Assembly (NCBI RefSeq): GCF_001426685.1
Contig: NZ_LMFB01000016.1
Location: 69,895-133,894, forward strand
Origin: Rhizobium sp. Root483D2
GTDB taxonomy: Bacteria; Pseudomonadota; Alphaproteobacteria; Rhizobiales; Rhizobiaceae
DNA length: 64,000 nt
Direction of reading: 5' to 3'
Part shown: positions 8,211 to 17,017 of the stretch, one piece after another
Numbering within the stretch: the first letter of the stretch is position 1
Layout of the letters: each line of letters begins with the position of its first letter
Program-made: the position numbers and the translations under genes
The notes under the pieces: generated by a model
What the model saw: only the letters and a program-made list of their open reading frames with translations
Database searches by the model: none
What the model was told of the DNA's origin: nothing

Positions 8211-9323
8211 CTATTTCAGGCTGATCCAGTAGGAGCCCCGGAATGGAACGGCGGCAAAGCGCGCGTTGATTTCCTTCAAAGACTGATCCGGGTCGATATC
8301 GGCAAAGATGTCCGGCCGCAGCCAGTGGGCAAAGGCTTCCGCTGCCAGAATATTCAGCGGTACGGCATTGAAGAAATTCCAGACGCCGTGCACGCGCCCT
8401 TTCTGGACGCCCGACAGGTTGGCGAGAACCGGATTTTTAACGGCTTCGCCCAACGTCCGGCGGGCCTCGTCTGCGGGAACGCCCGGCCCGATGGAAAAGA
8501 CGCTGTAGGTACCGCCCGGCGAGGCGGTGGCAATATAGACCTGCGGATCGGCCTCGATCAGATATTCGCTGCTGACGATGCCGCCCTGGCGCGGCAGGTT
8601 CTTATCCGCAATATTGCGGCTGCCGGTAATGCCGATGAATTCGCCAAGGCCGCCTGTGCCATAGGCAAAGCAGCAGCGGTCTGGATTGGGGAACGCGTCC
8701 ATCAGCACGGTTGGGCCGGGCTGCGGATTGGCGGCGACGCGATCGGTGATGCGCTTGAGGTGTTCCACATAGAAATCGGCAAAGGCGTTTGCCTGTTCTT
8801 CCCGCTCAAAAATCTTGCCGAGCAGGCGCATGTTGTCCGGCGTGTTCTTCAAGGGATCGCTGTTGAAATCGACGACGAAGACCGGAACGCCGGTGCTTTC
8901 GAGATAGTCGATCGCGCGCTTGCCGAGATCAGTATCGGCCTGCCAGTTTGCCATGATGGCCAAATCGGCTTTCAGCGACAGGATGGTTTCGAAGGACAGG
9001 CCGTCGCCGGTGCCATTGCCGATGATCGGCACATCCGCAAGCTTTGGAAACTTCCCGACGAAATCCTTGTAGATCTCCGGGTTGTCGCCCTTGAGGTCTC
9101 CCGACCAGCCGGCCAGCAGGCTGACGGGATCGGGGTGAATAAGCGATAGCGCCACCAGGTTGAAGCCGCTGCCAAGCAGGATGGCCTTCGGCTTTGCCTT
9201 GATCGTCACCTGCCGGCCGATCGCGTCGGTCAGCGTCAGCGGCCAGCGTTCCTGCGCGTTCGACGCAGAGGTGCAGGCCAGAAACAGACAGAGGGTCAAG
9301 AGAAGAAGGCGTTTCACGATCAT
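8211..9323 (-). CDS. Iron-siderophore ABC transporter periplasmic binding protein
   Basis: 370 residues. Starting at MIVKRL (ATG at 9323) gives a clean signal peptide of about 24 residues ending in a Ser-Asn-Ala region. The rest is a class III (FhuD/BtuF-type) binding fold: the TLTDAIGRQVTI opening strand typical of the family, an ILLGSGFNL loop, and a long helical backbone between lobes. The start overlaps the upstream FhuF-like stop by 4 bp, so the two are coupled. The operon order is TonB receptor, FhuF-like reductase, this protein. No cognate permease or ATPase lies in the window, so uptake must use components encoded elsewhere. Substrate is likely a ferric siderophore, unspecified. Confidence 0.82.
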   Translation of the reverse strand: MIVKRLLLLTLCLFLACTSASNAQERWPLTLTDAIGRQVTIKAKPKAILLGSGFNLVALSLIHPDPVSLLAGWSGDLKGDNPEIYKDFVGKFPKLADVPIIGNGTGDGLSFETILSLKADLAIMANWQADTDLGKRAIDYLESTGVPVFVVDFNSDPLKNTPDNMRLLGKIFEREEQANAFADFYVEHLKRITDRVAANPQPGPTVLMDAFPNPDRCCFAYGTGGLGEFIGITGSRNIADKNLPRQGGIVSSEYLIEADPQVYIATASPGGTYSVFSIGPGVPADEARRTLGEAVKNPVLANLSGVQKGRVHGVWNFFNAVPLNILAAEAFAHWLRPDIFADIDPDQSLKEINARFAAVPFRGSYWISLK

Positions 9324-10084
9324 TGCTTTCTTTGGGCGGGCAGGGCGCAGAGTTCGCCGCAGCTGGGAATACCCGGCAGGAGGTAGCGCAGGCAACAGAC
9401 CTTGCGGCGGCAGACGATTTCTTCGCCTTCGACGTCGTGGCGCAGGCAGCCGAGGAAAGGGTTGGCGCTTCCATCCGGCAGATGGCTTTGCGAAAACAGC
9501 GCGCGCGATGCCCAAGCATCGCCATCTGCAGGGCGCTCCCGTTCGGTCGCGTTGAAGGCATAGTCGAGATAGACGGCCGCGTTGTTCCAGGCGAGTTTTG
9601 GCGCGATGCCGCCGAGCGCCTTCAGTTGCGCAACGATTTCCGCGAGATGCTGGCTCACAAGCGGCATGACGAAAGACAGCAAATCGGACTGTCCGCCTTC
9701 GCTCCAGTCGCCCTCGCGGGCCAGGCCGAGGGCGCGGGGCAGCCCGTCCTCGGCAAGAGCGATCGTCATTTCTGCAGGAATAACCGGCAAAACATGATCA
9801 GCCCTTCGCGCAACGATATAGGGGATGGTCAGCATCGAGAAATAATAGAGCGACCACATGGAAGCGACAGCGCGGCGGTCGGTGCCGCCATGGGTGCGCG
9901 CGTAGGTATCAAGAGCTGCGGAAAAACCGCCGGAGCCGAAGAACTCCGAAAGCGGAATGCCGTCTTCCAGTTCCGAAGACAGCATCATCTTTTCGCCGCA
10001 CCAGGCATGCTCACCGGCAAACACCGCCTTCAGGCCGGATGGCCGGAAGGCGGTGTTCGTGTCGTGGGTGGTGGAGAGGCTCAA
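9320..10084 (-). CDS. FhuF-like siderophore-iron reductase
   Basis: 254 residues. The C-terminus carries a four-Cys cluster of FhuF type, read here as CC-X10-C-X3-C in the last 30 residues, which would hold a [2Fe-2S] centre. The preceding 220 residues match the IucA/FhuF-type helical domain (RAVASMWSLYYFSMLTIPY segment). Family members reduce ferric siderophores in the cytoplasm to release iron. The best start is TTG at 10084, only 4 bp after the TonB receptor stop; no in-frame ATG is near. It sits between the receptor and the binding protein in an iron operon that has a RirA-type box upstream. Confidence 0.8.
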   Translation of the reverse strand: MSLSTTHDTNTAFRPSGLKAVFAGEHAWCGEKMMLSSELEDGIPLSEFFGSGGFSAALDTYARTHGGTDRRAVASMWSLYYFSMLTIPYIVARRADHVLPVIPAEMTIALAEDGLPRALGLAREGDWSEGGQSDLLSFVMPLVSQHLAEIVAQLKALGGIAPKLAWNNAAVYLDYAFNATERERPADGDAWASRALFSQSHLPDGSANPFLGCLRHDVEGEEIVCRRKVCCLRYLLPGIPSCGELCALPAQRKQ

Positions 10085-10088
10085 CGGA

Positions 10089-12272
10089 TCACCAGCTGTA
10101 TTTCAGCGAGCCGATGACGGCGCGGCCCTGGTCGCGGTAGCAGAAGCCGGCCGAGCACACGGTGTCGCGCTTGTCGAAGACGTTGGTGGCGTTGACCTGC
10201 AGCCGCAGGCCATCGTATTTCTTGTCGATGGCTGCAAAATCATAGTGAGCTGCGGCATCGAAGAGGATGCGGGCGCCGTTCCGCGTCGTGTTCTGGTCGT
10301 TGCCGTAGCTTGAGCCCAAGAACCGGGCGCCGGCGCCAAAACCGAGGCCAGCCACCGGGCCATCCTCCGGCATCGTATAGTCTGCCCAGAGCGATGCCAT
10401 GTGACGCGGCACGGAGGAAACGGAATTGCCGACCGTATCGGCGGGGCCCTCGGTAATCTTGATGTCGGTATAGGTATAGGACGCGATCAGCGAGAGACCG
10501 TTGTCGAGGCTGGTATTGGCCTCCAGCTCGAAGCCGCGCGACCGCACCTTGCCACGCTGGACCTGAATGTTTTCCGGGCCTGTCGGCAGATCGACGACCT
10601 CGTAATAGAGGCTGTTCTTCTGGTCGATATTGAAGAGGGCGGCCGTGATCATCGTATTGCTGCTTGGCAGCAGATATTTGATGCCGATCTCTTCCTGCTG
10701 GCTTTCGGTCGGCTTGAACGGCTGGTTTGTTTCCTTGTTGAAGCCGGCATTGGGCGAGAACGCGGTGGAATAGCTGAAATAGGGCGCAAGGCCGAAATCG
10801 GTCTCGTAAGTCAGGCCGATGCGGCCGGAAAAGGCCTTGTCCTTCTGCGCGATCGGGTCCGTCAAACCGGTGGTCAGATCGGTATTGTCCGTGTCGGTCG
10901 AAACCCAGTCATAGCGGGCGCCGGCGGTCAGCGTCCAAGCGTCATAGCGGATCTGGTCCTGGAGGTAGGTGCCGAGCTGCCATTGGTCCTGGACGACGCG
11001 CTCGCTGAAGGGGATGGGGTCCGTGGGGCGGCCCTGCGTTGGATTGTTGGTGTCGAGCGGCGGAGTAAAGCCGGTACCCGCCAGGGACTTGAACCGCAAT
11101 TTCGTATAATCGACGCCTGCGAGCAGGGTGTGATCGAGCACGCCGGTATCGAACTTCGCCTCCATCTGGTTGTCGATGACGATGGAGCTCAGGCGCTCGT
11201 CGAATGTTCCTGCGCTGCTGTCGAGCAAGGTCGGATCGACAGCGTTCGGCGCATAGGCAAAGGCCCAGTCGGCGTCGACGTTGAGCGTCGAGACGCGCAG
11301 GTTCTGCCGGAAGGTGAAGACGTCGTTGAGGCGGTGCTCGAATTCGTAGCCGATGCGGGCCTGTGTCTGGACCGAATCGTTGAAGTCGGGATTGCCGGCG
11401 AAAATGTCGGTGACCTTGCCGGTCGGGTCATTGTAATAGGCTGCCGAGCCGCCGGTCTTGGTGCGGGAATATTCGCCAAGGATGGTGAACTTCGTGTCCT
11501 CGTCCGGCTTCCAGGTAAAGGCGGGCGCGATATAGGCGCGGTCGTCGGGAACGCTGACCTGTTCGGTGTCGGCGCTGCGCAAAAGGCCGGTCATGCGGTA
11601 GTACAACGGATCGGTCTCGTTGATCGGGCCGGAGAAATCGAACTGGCCCTGGTAACGGTTATTCGTGCCGTATTGCAGCTGAAGCTCGCGCAGCGGTTCT
11701 TCGGTCGGGCGCTTGGTGATCAGGTTGAACAGGCCGCCGGCACCCGATGCACCATAGAGCGCCGAGGAGGGGCCACGCAGGATCGAGACGCCTTCCAGGC
11801 CATAGGGTTCGTTCTTGAACAGCGATGAACTGGCGCCGGGCTGGCGCAGATTATCGCGGAACATGCCGTTATAGGTCACGTCGAAACCGCGCACCGTGAA
11901 GGAATCAAACCGCGGATCGAAACCGTAGGCGCCGACGCGCGAGCCCGGTGTATAGGCGAGCGTTTCGAGCAGCGTCTGCGGATTGCGGTCCTTCAGCTGC
12001 TGTTCCGTGACCGACGAAATCGATTGCGGTGTCTGCAGGAACGGTGTGTCGACCTTGGCGCCGGTGGCGCTGCTGGTGCCGACATAGCCGTCTGCGGTGA
12101 TGACGCCGCCGCTGCCGCCTGTGACGGTCAGGGTCTCAAGCTCGGTCGCGCCGTCCGTGCCCGTCGTGATTGGCGCTGCGTCCTGGGCAAAAGCCGTCAG
12201 CGACAGCGCGAGCAGGGAGGTGCCGGCAAGGGCAAGGCGAGTGGTGAACCGGGCGTGGCGAAGCAGAGGCAT
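10089..12272 (-). CDS. TonB-dependent ferric siderophore receptor
   Basis: About 727 residues. Signal peptide (about 1-30, ending LTAFAQ), a TonB-box-like ETLTVTG, a plug domain (about 60-170, with SISSVTEQQLKDRNPQ and the RGPSSALYGASGAGG loop), then a long beta-barrel ending in an aromatic residue (GSLKYSW). This is the FhuA/FoxA/FpvA superfamily of outer-membrane ferric-siderophore receptors; the precise siderophore cannot be read from sequence. ATG at 12272 is preferred, with GTG at 12281 as alternative. It is the first gene of an iron operon with the FhuF-like and binding-protein genes. Repression by RirA is suggested by a box about 90 bp upstream. Confidence 0.9.
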   Translation of the reverse strand: MPLLRHARFTTRLALAGTSLLALSLTAFAQDAAPITTGTDGATELETLTVTGGSGGVITADGYVGTSSATGAKVDTPFLQTPQSISSVTEQQLKDRNPQTLLETLAYTPGSRVGAYGFDPRFDSFTVRGFDVTYNGMFRDNLRQPGASSSLFKNEPYGLEGVSILRGPSSALYGASGAGGLFNLITKRPTEEPLRELQLQYGTNNRYQGQFDFSGPINETDPLYYRMTGLLRSADTEQVSVPDDRAYIAPAFTWKPDEDTKFTILGEYSRTKTGGSAAYYNDPTGKVTDIFAGNPDFNDSVQTQARIGYEFEHRLNDVFTFRQNLRVSTLNVDADWAFAYAPNAVDPTLLDSSAGTFDERLSSIVIDNQMEAKFDTGVLDHTLLAGVDYTKLRFKSLAGTGFTPPLDTNNPTQGRPTDPIPFSERVVQDQWQLGTYLQDQIRYDAWTLTAGARYDWVSTDTDNTDLTTGLTDPIAQKDKAFSGRIGLTYETDFGLAPYFSYSTAFSPNAGFNKETNQPFKPTESQQEEIGIKYLLPSSNTMITAALFNIDQKNSLYYEVVDLPTGPENIQVQRGKVRSRGFELEANTSLDNGLSLIASYTYTDIKITEGPADTVGNSVSSVPRHMASLWADYTMPEDGPVAGLGFGAGARFLGSSYGNDQNTTRNGARILFDAAAHYDFAAIDKKYDGLRLQVNATNVFDKRDTVCSAGFCYRDQGRAVIGSLKYSW

Positions 12273-12361
12273 GTCATGCACTTTCTGGTAGACTGGCTGG
12301 ATAGGCGGACGATAAGATGACCCGTTCTATCAAGATTACGTGTCCGGAAAAGCGGAATCTA

Positions 12362-12376
12362 TGAGTTAATTACTCA
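12362..12376. promoter_or_regulatory. Iron-responsive operator (RirA-type IRO box)
   Basis: TGAGTTAATTACTCA fits the TGA-N9-TCA consensus of rhizobial IRO motifs, and the flanking bases extend the palindrome to ATGAGT/ACTCAT. It lies about 90 bp upstream of the TonB receptor start. RirA binding is known for this motif class; occupancy here is inferred. Confidence 0.65.
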
Positions 12377-12460
12377 TGTTTTAAAATGGTGTGGGATTTG
12401 TGCAACGTTTTTCGGCGGAATATCCAGTTCTTTCCGCTGCTTAGCGCATAAATTGCAAAA

Positions 12461-12481
12461 GGCCGCGTTATGAACGCGGCC
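12461..12481 (-). terminator. Intrinsic terminator after the aminobutyraldehyde dehydrogenase gene
   Basis: GGCCGCGTT and AACGCGGCC form a perfect 9-bp stem with a 3-nt loop. Read on the minus strand it is followed by TTTTGC. It lies 36 bp past the dehydrogenase stop and ends the polyamine operon before the siderophore promoter. Confidence 0.75.
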
Positions 12482-12516
12482 TTGTTATTGTTTCTCACCT
12501 ATTCTGCGGAAGGTGC

Positions 12517-13944
12517 CTATCCGTGATTGATCATCACGTGGCGCACGGCGGTGTAGTCCTCCAGGGCGTAGATCGACATATCCTTGCCATAGCCGGACTG
12601 CTTGACGCCGCCATGCGGCATCTCGTTGGTCAGCATGAAATGGGTGTTGATCCAGGTACAGCCATATTGCAGGCGCGACGCCGCTTTCATCGCCTTGGAA
12701 ATATCCTTGGTCCAGACCGAGGAGGCAAGGCCGTAATCGCTGTCATTGGCCCAGGTAACCGCCTGGTCGTTTTCGGTGAAGCGGGTGACGGAGACGACCG
12801 GGCCGAAGACTTCGCGGCGGACGATCTCGTCTTCCTGGGTGGCGCCGGCAACGACGGTCGGCTGGAAGAAGAAGCCGTCCTTGCTGCCGGGATTGCCGCC
12901 GGTGGTGATCTCGATATGTTTCTGCTCGGTGGCGCGCTCGACGAAGCTTGCCACCCGGTCGCGCTGGCGCTTGGAGATCAGCGGGCCGATTTCGTTTTCG
13001 GTGTCATCAGCCAAATTGTACTTGATGGTCGAGACGGCGGAGGTGAGGTCGGCGACCAGCTTTTCATAGATGCCGTCCTGCGCATAGATGCGGCAGGCAG
13101 CGGTGCAGTCCTGGCCGGCATTGTAATAGCCGAAGGTGCGGATGCCGTTGACGACGGCTTCGAGGTCGGCGTCGTCGTAGACGATGACCGGGGCCTTGCC
13201 GCCGAGTTCCAGATGGGTGCGCTTGACGGTTTTTGCCGCCGCCTGCAGCACCTTCTTGCCGGTGGCGATATCGCCGGTGATGGAGACCATGCCGATCTTC
13301 GGATGGTTGATCAGCGTGTTGCCGACCGTGTCGCCGCGCCCGAGGACGACGTTGACGACGCCTTCCGGCAGGATATCGGCGAGCAGGCGGGCCATCTTCA
13401 AGGCTGTCAGAGGCGTCTGTTCCGACGGCTTGAAGACGACGGTATTGCCCCCCGCAATAGCCGGTGCCAGCTTCCAGGCCATCATCATCAGCGGATAGTT
13501 CCATGGCGCGATCGAACCGATAATGCCAACGGGATCGCGGCGGATCATCGAGGTATGGCCGGGCAGATATTCGCCAGCGACCGTCGCATGCAAGTTGCGG
13601 ATCGCGCCGGCAAAAAAGCGCCAGCAATCGACGATGGCCGGCAGTTCGTCATTGCGCACCGCATTGATCGGCTTGCCACAGTTCAAGGCTTCCAGCGCCG
13701 CAAAGGCATCGGCATCCTTCTCGATCGCATCGGCGATTTTCAGGAGATAGCCGGAGCGCTCGCCGGGTGTCGTCATCGACCAGGTGACAAACGCCTTTTC
13801 GGCAGCATCGACGGCGCGCTCGATCTGCGATTGCGAGGCTTCGGCAAGATCGATGATCCGGCCGCCGGTACGCGGATTGAGGATCAGCTCCTCGGCCTCC
13901 GTTCCGGCCTCGAATGTCGATCCGATCAGCAATTGGGTGTCCAT
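12517..13944 (-). CDS. patD: Gamma-aminobutyraldehyde dehydrogenase (PatD/YdcW-type)
   Basis: 475 residues, the usual length. The NAD(P)-dependent aldehyde dehydrogenase fold is complete: APWNYP with Asn149, general base Glu246 in LELGGKAP, and catalytic Cys280 in NAGQDCT. The overall sequence fits gamma-aminobutyraldehyde/betaine-aldehyde dehydrogenases. Its place as last gene of a putrescine/spermidine-type ABC operon favours oxidation of 4-aminobutanal to GABA. The ATG at 13944 has GGAG seven bases upstream. No putrescine aminotransferase is in the window. Betaine aldehyde is an alternative substrate that the sequence alone does not exclude. Confidence 0.82.
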   Translation of the reverse strand: MDTQLLIGSTFEAGTEAEELILNPRTGGRIIDLAEASQSQIERAVDAAEKAFVTWSMTTPGERSGYLLKIADAIEKDADAFAALEALNCGKPINAVRNDELPAIVDCWRFFAGAIRNLHATVAGEYLPGHTSMIRRDPVGIIGSIAPWNYPLMMMAWKLAPAIAGGNTVVFKPSEQTPLTALKMARLLADILPEGVVNVVLGRGDTVGNTLINHPKIGMVSITGDIATGKKVLQAAAKTVKRTHLELGGKAPVIVYDDADLEAVVNGIRTFGYYNAGQDCTAACRIYAQDGIYEKLVADLTSAVSTIKYNLADDTENEIGPLISKRQRDRVASFVERATEQKHIEITTGGNPGSKDGFFFQPTVVAGATQEDEIVRREVFGPVVSVTRFTENDQAVTWANDSDYGLASSVWTKDISKAMKAASRLQYGCTWINTHFMLTNEMPHGGVKQSGYGKDMSIYALEDYTAVRHVMINHG

Positions 13945-13978
13945 AGGGGGTCTCCACTGGGGTTGAGTAGGGAGTAGT

Positions 13979-14087
13979 AATTAGGGGGTAGGCAGTAGGC
14001 AGTAGGGAATAGTAGGTAGTAGGTCGCAGTCGAAACGGGTGCATCAGGTAGTGCTACTGCCTATTGCCTATTGCCTACCCCCTAATC
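13979..14087. repeat. Inverted repeat built from AGTAGGC-type short repeats
   Basis: ATTAGGGGGTAGGCAGTAGG near 13979-14005 pairs with CCTATTGCCTACCCCCTAAT near 14067-14086. Each arm holds several near-repeats of TAGGCAG/GCCTATT. It fills the gap between the PotI-type permease and the aldehyde dehydrogenase and would form a long stem in the polycistronic RNA. Confidence 0.6.
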
Positions 14088-14093
14088 ACTCCT

Positions 14094-14909
14094 TCATTTC
14101 CCCCCTCCCGCAATCTGATCCCCGTCGCGTGTCAGGTAATAGGCGGCGAGGATTGGCAGGAAGGTGACGAGCATGACCACCATGGCGACGACGTTGGTGA
14201 CAGGTCTTTGGCGCGGGCGGATGAGTTCTTCGAGCATCCAGATCGGTAGCGTCGATTGCTGGCCGCCGGTGAAGGTGGTGACGATGACTTCATCGAAGGA
14301 GAGCGCGAAGGCGAGCATGCCGCCGGCGAGAAGCGCGGTGCCGATATTCGGCAGGATGATATGGCGGAACGTCTGGAAGCCGTCGGCGCCGAGATCCATC
14401 GACGCCTCGATCAGCGAACCGGACACGCGCCGGAAGCGGGCAACGGCATTGTTGTAGACGACGACGATGCAGAAGGTGGCGTGGCCAAGCACGATCGTCC
14501 AGAACGAGAAGGGAATATCGGCCATCGAGAAGGCAGAGCGCAGCGCAATGCCGGTGATGATGCCGGGAAGGGCGATCGGCAGGATGACCAGCAGCGAAAT
14601 GGTCTCGCGGCCGAAGAAGCGGGTCTGGCTGACGGCGGCGGCACAGAGCGTGCCAAGGACAAGCGCAATCGCCGTGGCGATGGTCGCGACCTTGACCGAC
14701 AGGGTGAGAGCGGCCCAGACATCCGGCCGGTTCCAGGTGACGGCAAACCATTGTAGCGTCAGGCCGGGCGGCGGAAACTGATAGCTCTTTTCTTCCGTCG
14801 TGAAGGCATAGAGGAAGATCAGCAGGATCGGGATATGCAGGAAGGCAAGGCCGCCGATGGCGGCGATCTTCAAGGGCAGCGGCGCGGAGGTGGAGCGGTC
14901 AGAGCGCAT
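14094..14909 (-). CDS. Polyamine-type ABC transporter permease (PotC/PotI family)
   Basis: 271 residues, six predicted membrane segments. The cytoplasmic EAA loop is recognisable at [21 protein letters not shown], where the permease contacts the ATPase. The start at 14909 is chosen because GGGAG stands 6 bases upstream; a TTG three bases earlier is less likely. It overlaps the preceding permease gene by about 11 bp, as expected for a coupled pair of subunits. Together they make the inner-membrane channel of a putrescine/spermidine-type importer. Confidence 0.85.
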   Translation of the reverse strand: MRSDRSTSAPLPLKIAAIGGLAFLHIPILLIFLYAFTTEEKSYQFPPPGLTLQWFAVTWNRPDVWAALTLSVKVATIATAIALVLGTLCAAAVSQTRFFGRETISLLVILPIALPGIITGIALRSAFSMADIPFSFWTIVLGHATFCIVVVYNNAVARFRRVSGSLIEASMDLGADGFQTFRHIILPNIGTALLAGGMLAFALSFDEVIVTTFTGGQQSTLPIWMLEELIRPRQRPVTNVVAMVVMLVTFLPILAAYYLTRDGDQIAGGGK

Positions 14910-15852
14910 CAAAGGCTCCCATACGTTTGGCCACGAAGAGATAGAGGCCCATGATGACGATCGGCACGACGGTGAAGGCGGCGGCGAGCGGGATATTGCC
15001 GGCGGTGCCCTGCTGCGCGTAGACGGCCTGGCCGATGAACAGCCGCGACGAGCCGACGATCTGCGGGATGATGTAGTCGCCCAGCGTCAGCGAAAAGGTG
15101 AAGATCGAGCCGGCGACGATGCCGGGAAGCGCCAGCGGAAACAAAACGTGGCGGAAGGTCTGCTGCGGCGTGCCTCCCAGATCGGAGGATGCCTCGATCA
15201 GGTTGCCGGGCACGCGCTCAAGTGCTGCCTGGATCGGCAGGATCATGAAGGGCATCCAGACATAGACGAAGACCAGGAAGGTGCCGGTATAGCTGACTGA
15301 AAGCGAATTGCCGCCGATGATGGGAAGCGACAGCCAGCCGTCGAGCAGCCAGAGCAGGTGAAGCTTGGTGAAGGCCCAGGTGAGGATGCCTTCCTTGGCG
15401 AGGATCAGCTTCCAGGCGTAGATCTTGACCAGATAGCTCGACCAGAGCGGCAGCATGATGCCGAGATAAAAGACGGCCTTCCATTTTCCCTTGGCATAGC
15501 GGGCCGCATAATAGGCGATCGGGAAGGCGATCAGCGCCGAGAAGATCGTGACCACGGCCGCCATCGTCACGGTGCGGACGATAATGTCGAAATTGGCGTC
15601 CGACAGCAGCTGCCTGTAGGTTGCGAACGTGAACTCGTAATTGATCAGGCCGGAGAAATCATCGATCGAGAAAAAGCTCTGCAGCAGAAGGGCAAACAGC
15701 GAGCCGAGATAGATGATGCCGAGCCAGAGTACCGGGGGGCCTAGCAGGATGGCGAGAAGCACCTGCGGGTGCTTCCACAGGAAGTCCGACAGCCGTCCCA
15801 TCAGGCCGGGTCTGTTCGGCAAAATGGTTTCGGTTGTGACGAGCGTGCTCAT
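14899..15852 (-). CDS. Polyamine-type ABC transporter permease (PotB/PotH family)
   Basis: 317 residues with about six membrane segments plus a longer N-terminal cytoplasmic stretch. The EAA loop reads [21 protein letters not shown]. The segment [14 protein letters not shown] is characteristic of PotB/PotH permeases. The ATG at 15852 overlaps the ATPase stop by 4 bp. It pairs with the downstream permease. Role: inner-membrane subunit of the polyamine-type importer; substrate is inferred from the binding protein and dehydrogenase in the same operon. Confidence 0.86.
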   Translation of the reverse strand: MSTLVTTETILPNRPGLMGRLSDFLWKHPQVLLAILLGPPVLWLGIIYLGSLFALLLQSFFSIDDFSGLINYEFTFATYRQLLSDANFDIIVRTVTMAAVVTIFSALIAFPIAYYAARYAKGKWKAVFYLGIMLPLWSSYLVKIYAWKLILAKEGILTWAFTKLHLLWLLDGWLSLPIIGGNSLSVSYTGTFLVFVYVWMPFMILPIQAALERVPGNLIEASSDLGGTPQQTFRHVLFPLALPGIVAGSIFTFSLTLGDYIIPQIVGSSRLFIGQAVYAQQGTAGNIPLAAAFTVVPIVIMGLYLFVAKRMGAFDAL

Positions 15853-16847
15853 GCGTCCTCCATCAGGTGAAGGTCATTGCGCGAAAAGCCGAGCTGCACA
15901 TCGGCGCCGATCTCGGGAACCGGCATGGCGGCGGGGCTGGCGACGATGATCTTTTCGCCGCTGCAATCGACACTGACACGGTTGGTCGCGCCCAAAAAAC
16001 TGCGGGCGGTGACGGTGCCGGGCAGGGTCAGCTGTCCGGCAGACGCGGTGCCGATGGCGATGGCTTCCGGGCGCAGGCTGGCGGCCTTGGCCGGTAGACC
16101 GAGCCGCGCGCAGAGCGCGCTGGAGAGCACATTGGAGGAGCCGACGAAATCGGCGACGAAACGGGTCTGCGGCCGCTTGTAGATATCTTCCGGGGTGCCG
16201 AGCTGCTGGATCCGGCCGTCGTTGAAGACGGCGATCCGGTCGGCCATCGAGAGCGCCTCGCCCTGATCATGGGTGACGAAAACGAAGGTGATGCCGAGCG
16301 ATTTCTGCAGGGTTTTCAGCTCCTCCTGCATCTGCTCGCGCAGTTTGAGGTCAAGCGCGCCGAGCGGCTCGTCCAGCAGAAGCACCTTGGGCTTGTTGAC
16401 CAGCGCGCGGGCCAGCGCAACACGCTGGCGCTGGCCGCCGGAGAGCTGGCCCGGGCGGCGCTGGCCGAAACCGGGCAGCTTGACCATGGCAAGCGCGTCT
16501 TCGGCTGCCTTCCGGCGTTCCGCCTTGCCGACGCCCTTGACCATCAGGCCATAGGCGACATTGTCGAGAATGGAGAGATGCGGAAAGAGGGCATAGTCCT
16601 GGAACACCGTGTTGACGCTGCGCCGGTAGGGCGGCACGCCTTCGGCGGTCTCACCAAAAATCTCGATATGGCCGCCGGTCGGCTGCTCGAACCCGGCCAT
16701 CAGGCGCAGGCAGGTGGTCTTGCCGGAACCGGACGGCCCGAGCATCGCAAAGAACTCGCCGGCCGCGATTTCAAGATCGACCGCATCGACCGCTTTGACG
16801 GCACCAAAATGGCGCGAGACGTTTTGGAACAGGACGGCGGCGGTCAT
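15849..16847 (-). CDS. Polyamine-type ABC transporter ATP-binding protein (PotA/PotG family)
   Basis: 332 residues. Walker A GPSGSGKTT near 35-43, signature LSGGQRQR near 135-142, Walker B LLLDEPLGALD near 156-166, then a C-terminal TOBE regulatory domain (about 250-330), somewhat shorter than in PotA. GGAG lies 7 bases before the ATG. It couples to the downstream permease by ATGA. It is separated from the binding-protein gene by a palindromic repeat, although all run in the same direction. Confidence 0.88.
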   Translation of the reverse strand: MTAAVLFQNVSRHFGAVKAVDAVDLEIAAGEFFAMLGPSGSGKTTCLRLMAGFEQPTGGHIEIFGETAEGVPPYRRSVNTVFQDYALFPHLSILDNVAYGLMVKGVGKAERRKAAEDALAMVKLPGFGQRRPGQLSGGQRQRVALARALVNKPKVLLLDEPLGALDLKLREQMQEELKTLQKSLGITFVFVTHDQGEALSMADRIAVFNDGRIQQLGTPEDIYKRPQTRFVADFVGSSNVLSSALCARLGLPAKAASLRPEAIAIGTASAGQLTLPGTVTARSFLGATNRVSVDCSGEKIIVASPAAMPVPEIGADVQLGFSRNDLHLMEDA

Positions 16848-16895
16848 GGGGGACTCCGGAAATTGGCGTGTTGCGAACCGGGCATGGCGGTTCAG

Positions 16896-17014
16896 TACCC
16901 TCCCCTTGAGGGGGAGGGTCGGAGCGTAGCTCCGGGGTGGGGTGATCCCTTGTGGATGCGGTGGGTCACCCCCACCCGCGCATTCGCGCGACCTCCCCCC
17001 TCAAGGGGGGGGTG
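16896..17014. repeat. Palindromic intergenic repeat (RIME-like)
   Basis: TACCCTCCCCTTGAGGGGGAGGGTC at 16896-16920 and the GACCTCCCCCCTCAAGGGGGGGGT region ending about 17013 form two arms of a large imperfect inverted repeat with GC-rich inner arms (GGGGTGGGGTGA / TCACCCCCACCC). It occupies the whole gap between the ATPase and the binding-protein genes and resembles the element at 47850. Confidence 0.7.
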
Positions 17015-17017
17015 AAA

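Noticed and set aside
10401..11828. Open frame of 475 codons antisense to the TonB receptor
   Set aside because: The receptor on the other strand is complete from signal peptide to terminal aromatic residue; this frame shows only reverse-strand bias.
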